Part shown: positions 61,712-64,000 of the stretch, one piece after another
How the letters are laid out: every line of letters begins with the position of its first letter
Position numbering within the stretch: position 1 is the stretch's first letter
NCBI GenBank assembly: GCA_963585895.1
Contig: OY757913.1
Span: 104,849,517-104,913,516 of the forward strand
Reading direction: 5' to 3'
DNA: 64,000 nt
Source: Sepioteuthis lessoniana
Lineage: Eukaryota > Mollusca > Cephalopoda > Myopsida > Loliginidae
Position numbers and translations under genes: made by a program
The notes under the pieces: generated by a model
Told to the model about the DNA's origin: nothing
The model's input: only the letters and a program-made list of their open reading frames with translations
The model's database searches: none

Positions 61712-64000
61712 ATGGCTCTAAACCTTGCTACTTTGAATGTGAGGGGATTGAGGGATCCGGGCAAGTGTACGCGCTTGCTTGGTGAACTTAAAACTCTCGG
61801 CGTAGATGTTGCTGCAGTGCAGGAAACCCACTTCACTTGCGGTGCCGACTGTCGTGTGCTGGAAAGCGATTTTAACGTTTTCTCAGCATACGGCAGCCGT
61901 ACCAGCGTTGGGGTTTCTTTGCTAGTTGGACGCAGCCTTGATGCTGATGTTGACGTTGTTTTTGCAGGTGACGGGGGCCGACTGGTTGTGGCCGATGTTG
62001 CCGTGAAAAGTTTCAAGTTTCGTCTGGTTGCGGTTTATGCGCCCAATATCGTTGTGGAGAGGGTTTCCTTTTTTCGTCGGTTGGCGCCGTTCCTGGACGA
62101 TACGAAGCGGCTAGTTTTAATGGGTGATTGGAATGCGATCCTTGATCCCAAGATAGATAAGGTCGGGCGGGGAGCTAGGCGTGTGGGAAGGTGTGAAAGC
62201 AGCCTTGCCGGCCTCATGACTCGTCATGACCTCGTCGACAGGTTTCGTCTGGATCACCCAGGGCGGGAGATGTGGACGTGGCTAGATAGTTCGCCCTCTG
62301 CCAAAGTAGGCTCCTACTTGGACAGAGTGTTAGTGAGACGAGCTGACATTGATTTTGTTAGTTGTCCCACGTTCCACTTGATAGCGTGGACTGACCATAA
62401 ACTTGTTAGAGTCAGTCTACGGTTAGCAAATAGGCCTAGTCTGGCCGGATACTGGAAGTTCAATACCTCCTTACTGGAGATACGGGACTTCCGGGACCGG
62501 CTAGAATCCCTAATTCAGCGGGCGTTAGTGGGGGCGGTTACCGGGAATAGGTGGTGGGGATCTCTTAAACATAGGATTAGAGATTTCGCTACCAAGTACG
62601 GTCGACAGCTCAACCTAGATAGGACCAAGGAAGCGAAATCTATAGACGATAGACTTTCCCGGGCGGTGGCTGGGGGGGACTCCCTAAACGTAGAGCTAGC
62701 TAGGGGGGACCTTGAGCGCGAGAGTAGCGAGCGCTACAAGGGATACGTAGTTAGATCTAGGTTAAAGAGAGTTCTCAACGAAGCTGTGAAAACGAACTCG
62801 ACTGCGCGTGAAGAAGAAGTGCGAAGGTTCCCTGATCGGTATATCGGTCCTGTCAAGGCCCCGGATGGGCGACTGCTGCGATCGGCTCGCGAGATTCGTG
62901 ACGCCTTTCGGGCGCACTTTCGGGATCGCTTTGCCCGCTGTACTGATCTCCCGCTCCGGGAGTTTCGTAGCTATCTTGCCGACTTTCCCCGCCTTGGGGT
63001 GGCTGAAGCGGCTGGCTGCGAGGGTGTGGTTACTGAATGTGAAGTCCGTGACGCGTTGAAGCAGGTCGGCCTGAACAAGTCGCCGGGACTAGATGGTTTG
63101 CCCTACGAAGTGTACTTGAGGATGTCGCACATGTTTGTGCCTATTCTGACGGATATGTTCAACCATTGGTTCGCCCAGGGAGCCATCCCTGGTAGCGTTA
63201 CCAAGGGCGTGATCACATTGCTGAAGAAAGGTGGCAGGCATGTTTGGGAGGGTTTAGACGATTACAGGCCCATAACTCTGCTTAACACAGAGTTAAAGAT
63301 TTTGGCCCGGGTCTTAGCGAATCGTTTACAGCTTGTCATTAGCGATCTGATCGGCTCTGAGCAGACTTTTGCTGTGAAGGGAAGATCGATCCAGGACAAC
63401 CTGCACTTGATTCGCGAGGTCCTAGAGGGTATAGAAGACGGCACCGAGGCCGCGCTGATCAGTTTAGATCAGTCCAAGGCCTTCGATAGGGTTGACCATC
63501 GGTTTTTGGCGACTGTTTTGGAGACTGCCGGATTCAAACCGGAGTTCCGCAGATGGATTAGCATGATGTACCACAACCCTCAGGCAGTGGTGCAGGTGAA
63601 CGGAAGGCGTTCGACGGTGTTCGCGGTCGAGCGGTCGGTCCGGCAGGGCTGCCCGTTGTCTCCTCTTCTCTATGTCCTAGCTTTGGAGCCCCTGCTCCGT
63701 AGGCTTAGGGATAGGACGGCAAATCCGGCCCTGCGCGGTGTCCCTTTTGCTGGCCCTCTTTCGGCAAGGGTTTCCGCGTTCGCCGATGATATCACAGTGT
63801 TTGTATCCCGCCGTCTGGATATAAAGGCTGTGAAGAAGGCGGTTAGCGAGTACGAGCGGGTTGCAGGAGCCAAGGTCAATTTTGACAAAAGCGAAGGTTT
63901 GCGGCTCGGTGCTTGGAGGGGTAGCAATACTCTTCCGGGGCCGTTCCGCTGGAGTGACGGTACCGTCCGCATCCTCGGGGTGGGGTTCGGGCCCGGCCTC
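61712..64000 (+). CDS. LINE ORF2, copy 2 (partial at window end)
   Basis: It starts at the ATG 14 bases after the ORF1 stop and stays open for 763 codons to the window edge. It covers the endonuclease and the RT palm (ISLDQSKAFDRVD, VRQGCPLSPLLY, AFADDITVFVS). All landmarks keep a constant 6574-bp offset to copy 1, so no indels are present. Differences from copy 1 are single bases, e.g. in the region after FADD. The C-terminal finger lies outside the window. Confidence 0.88.
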   Translation, partial: MALNLATLNVRGLRDPGKCTRLLGELKTLGVDVAAVQETHFTCGADCRVLESDFNVFSAYGSRTSVGVSLLVGRSLDADVDVVFAGDGGRLVVADVAVKSFKFRLVAVYAPNIVVERVSFFRRLAPFLDDTKRLVLMGDWNAILDPKIDKVGRGARRVGRCESSLAGLMTRHDLVDRFRLDHPGREMWTWLDSSPSAKVGSYLDRVLVRRADIDFVSCPTFHLIAWTDHKLVRVSLRLANRPSLAGYWKFNTSLLEIRDFRDRLESLIQRALVGAVTGNRWWGSLKHRIRDFATKYGRQLNLDRTKEAKSIDDRLSRAVAGGDSLNVELARGDLERESSERYKGYVVRSRLKRVLNEAVKTNSTAREEEVRRFPDRYIGPVKAPDGRLLRSAREIRDAFRAHFRDRFARCTDLPLREFRSYLADFPRLGVAEAAGCEGVVTECEVRDALKQVGLNKSPGLDGLPYEVYLRMSHMFVPILTDMFNHWFAQGAIPGSVTKGVITLLKKGGRHVWEGLDDYRPITLLNTELKILARVLANRLQLVISDLIGSEQTFAVKGRSIQDNLHLIREVLEGIEDGTEAALISLDQSKAFDRVDHRFLATVLETAGFKPEFRRWISMMYHNPQAVVQVNGRRSTVFAVERSVRQGCPLSPLLYVLALEPLLRRLRDRTANPALRGVPFAGPLSARVSAFADDITVFVSRRLDIKAVKKAVSEYERVAGAKVNFDKSEGLRLGAWRGSNTLPGPFRWSDGTVRILGVGFGPGL

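Larger units (their letters stand above)
59308..64000 (+). mobile_element. Tx1/L1-type LINE, copy 2 (runs off the window)
   Basis: It is in the same orientation as copy 1. ORFs are offset by 6583 bp (ORF1 start) and 6574 bp (ORF2 start). The first ~145 bp of 5' UTR are clearly diverged from copy 1, the rest nearly identical. ORF1 is complete; ORF2 continues open beyond position 64000. Confidence 0.85.

Overview
The window is repeat-dense, non-coding-like eukaryotic DNA. I found no convincing host protein-coding gene and no true tRNA, rRNA or snRNA gene. Nearly everything recognisable is a transposable element, a SINE, a microsatellite or a tandem repeat. A lophotrochozoan, most likely a coleoid cephalopod (octopus-like), is my best guess. 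The reasons are the very abundant (TA)n tracts, several tRNA-headed SINE families, an RTE-type LINE with an (ATC)n tail of the kind I associate with octopus genomes, and a Tx1-type LINE. This assignment is inference, because no host gene is available to anchor it.

Layout. Positions 1-26900 are a mosaic of old fragments: internally deleted mariner and DD37D-type elements, 5'-truncated RTE pieces, two tRNA-derived SINE families (called SINE-A and SINE-B here) and a recurrent family called Rep-A here. Rep-A has palindromes at its 5' end, short subrepeats in its middle and a detachable 3' module. Two satellites (21.3-22.1 kb and a 22-bp minisatellite at 22.6 kb) and a duplicated block (12.6-14.1 kb and 24.7-25.9 kb) also lie here. 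Positions 26947-30180 (minus strand) hold a nearly full-length RTE-type LINE with one open 1009-codon ORF. Positions 30.2-46.6 kb return to the mosaic, including an RTE copy nested in a mariner. Positions 46.98-47.66 kb are a recent 332-bp tandem duplication, each unit carrying a foldback element inside (TA)n. Positions 47.7-48.75 kb hold the 3' end of another LINE, whose C-terminus resembles the R2-type restriction-like endonuclease region.

From 52.7 kb to the window end there are two head-to-tail copies of a Tx1/L1-type LINE. Each has ORF1 (CCHC zinc knuckle) and ORF2 (AP endonuclease, reverse transcriptase, C-terminal CCHC). Copy 1 is complete with both ORFs open. Copy 2 runs off the window, still open. 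The copies are about 98-99% alike, except for the first ~140 bp of the 5' UTR, where similarity drops abruptly at the foot of a long hairpin.

How the parts relate: the RTE and Tx1-type LINEs look like the only elements here with intact coding capacity. The SINEs and Rep-A are non-autonomous and would need enzymes supplied in trans. I cannot show from sequence alone which LINE serves which.
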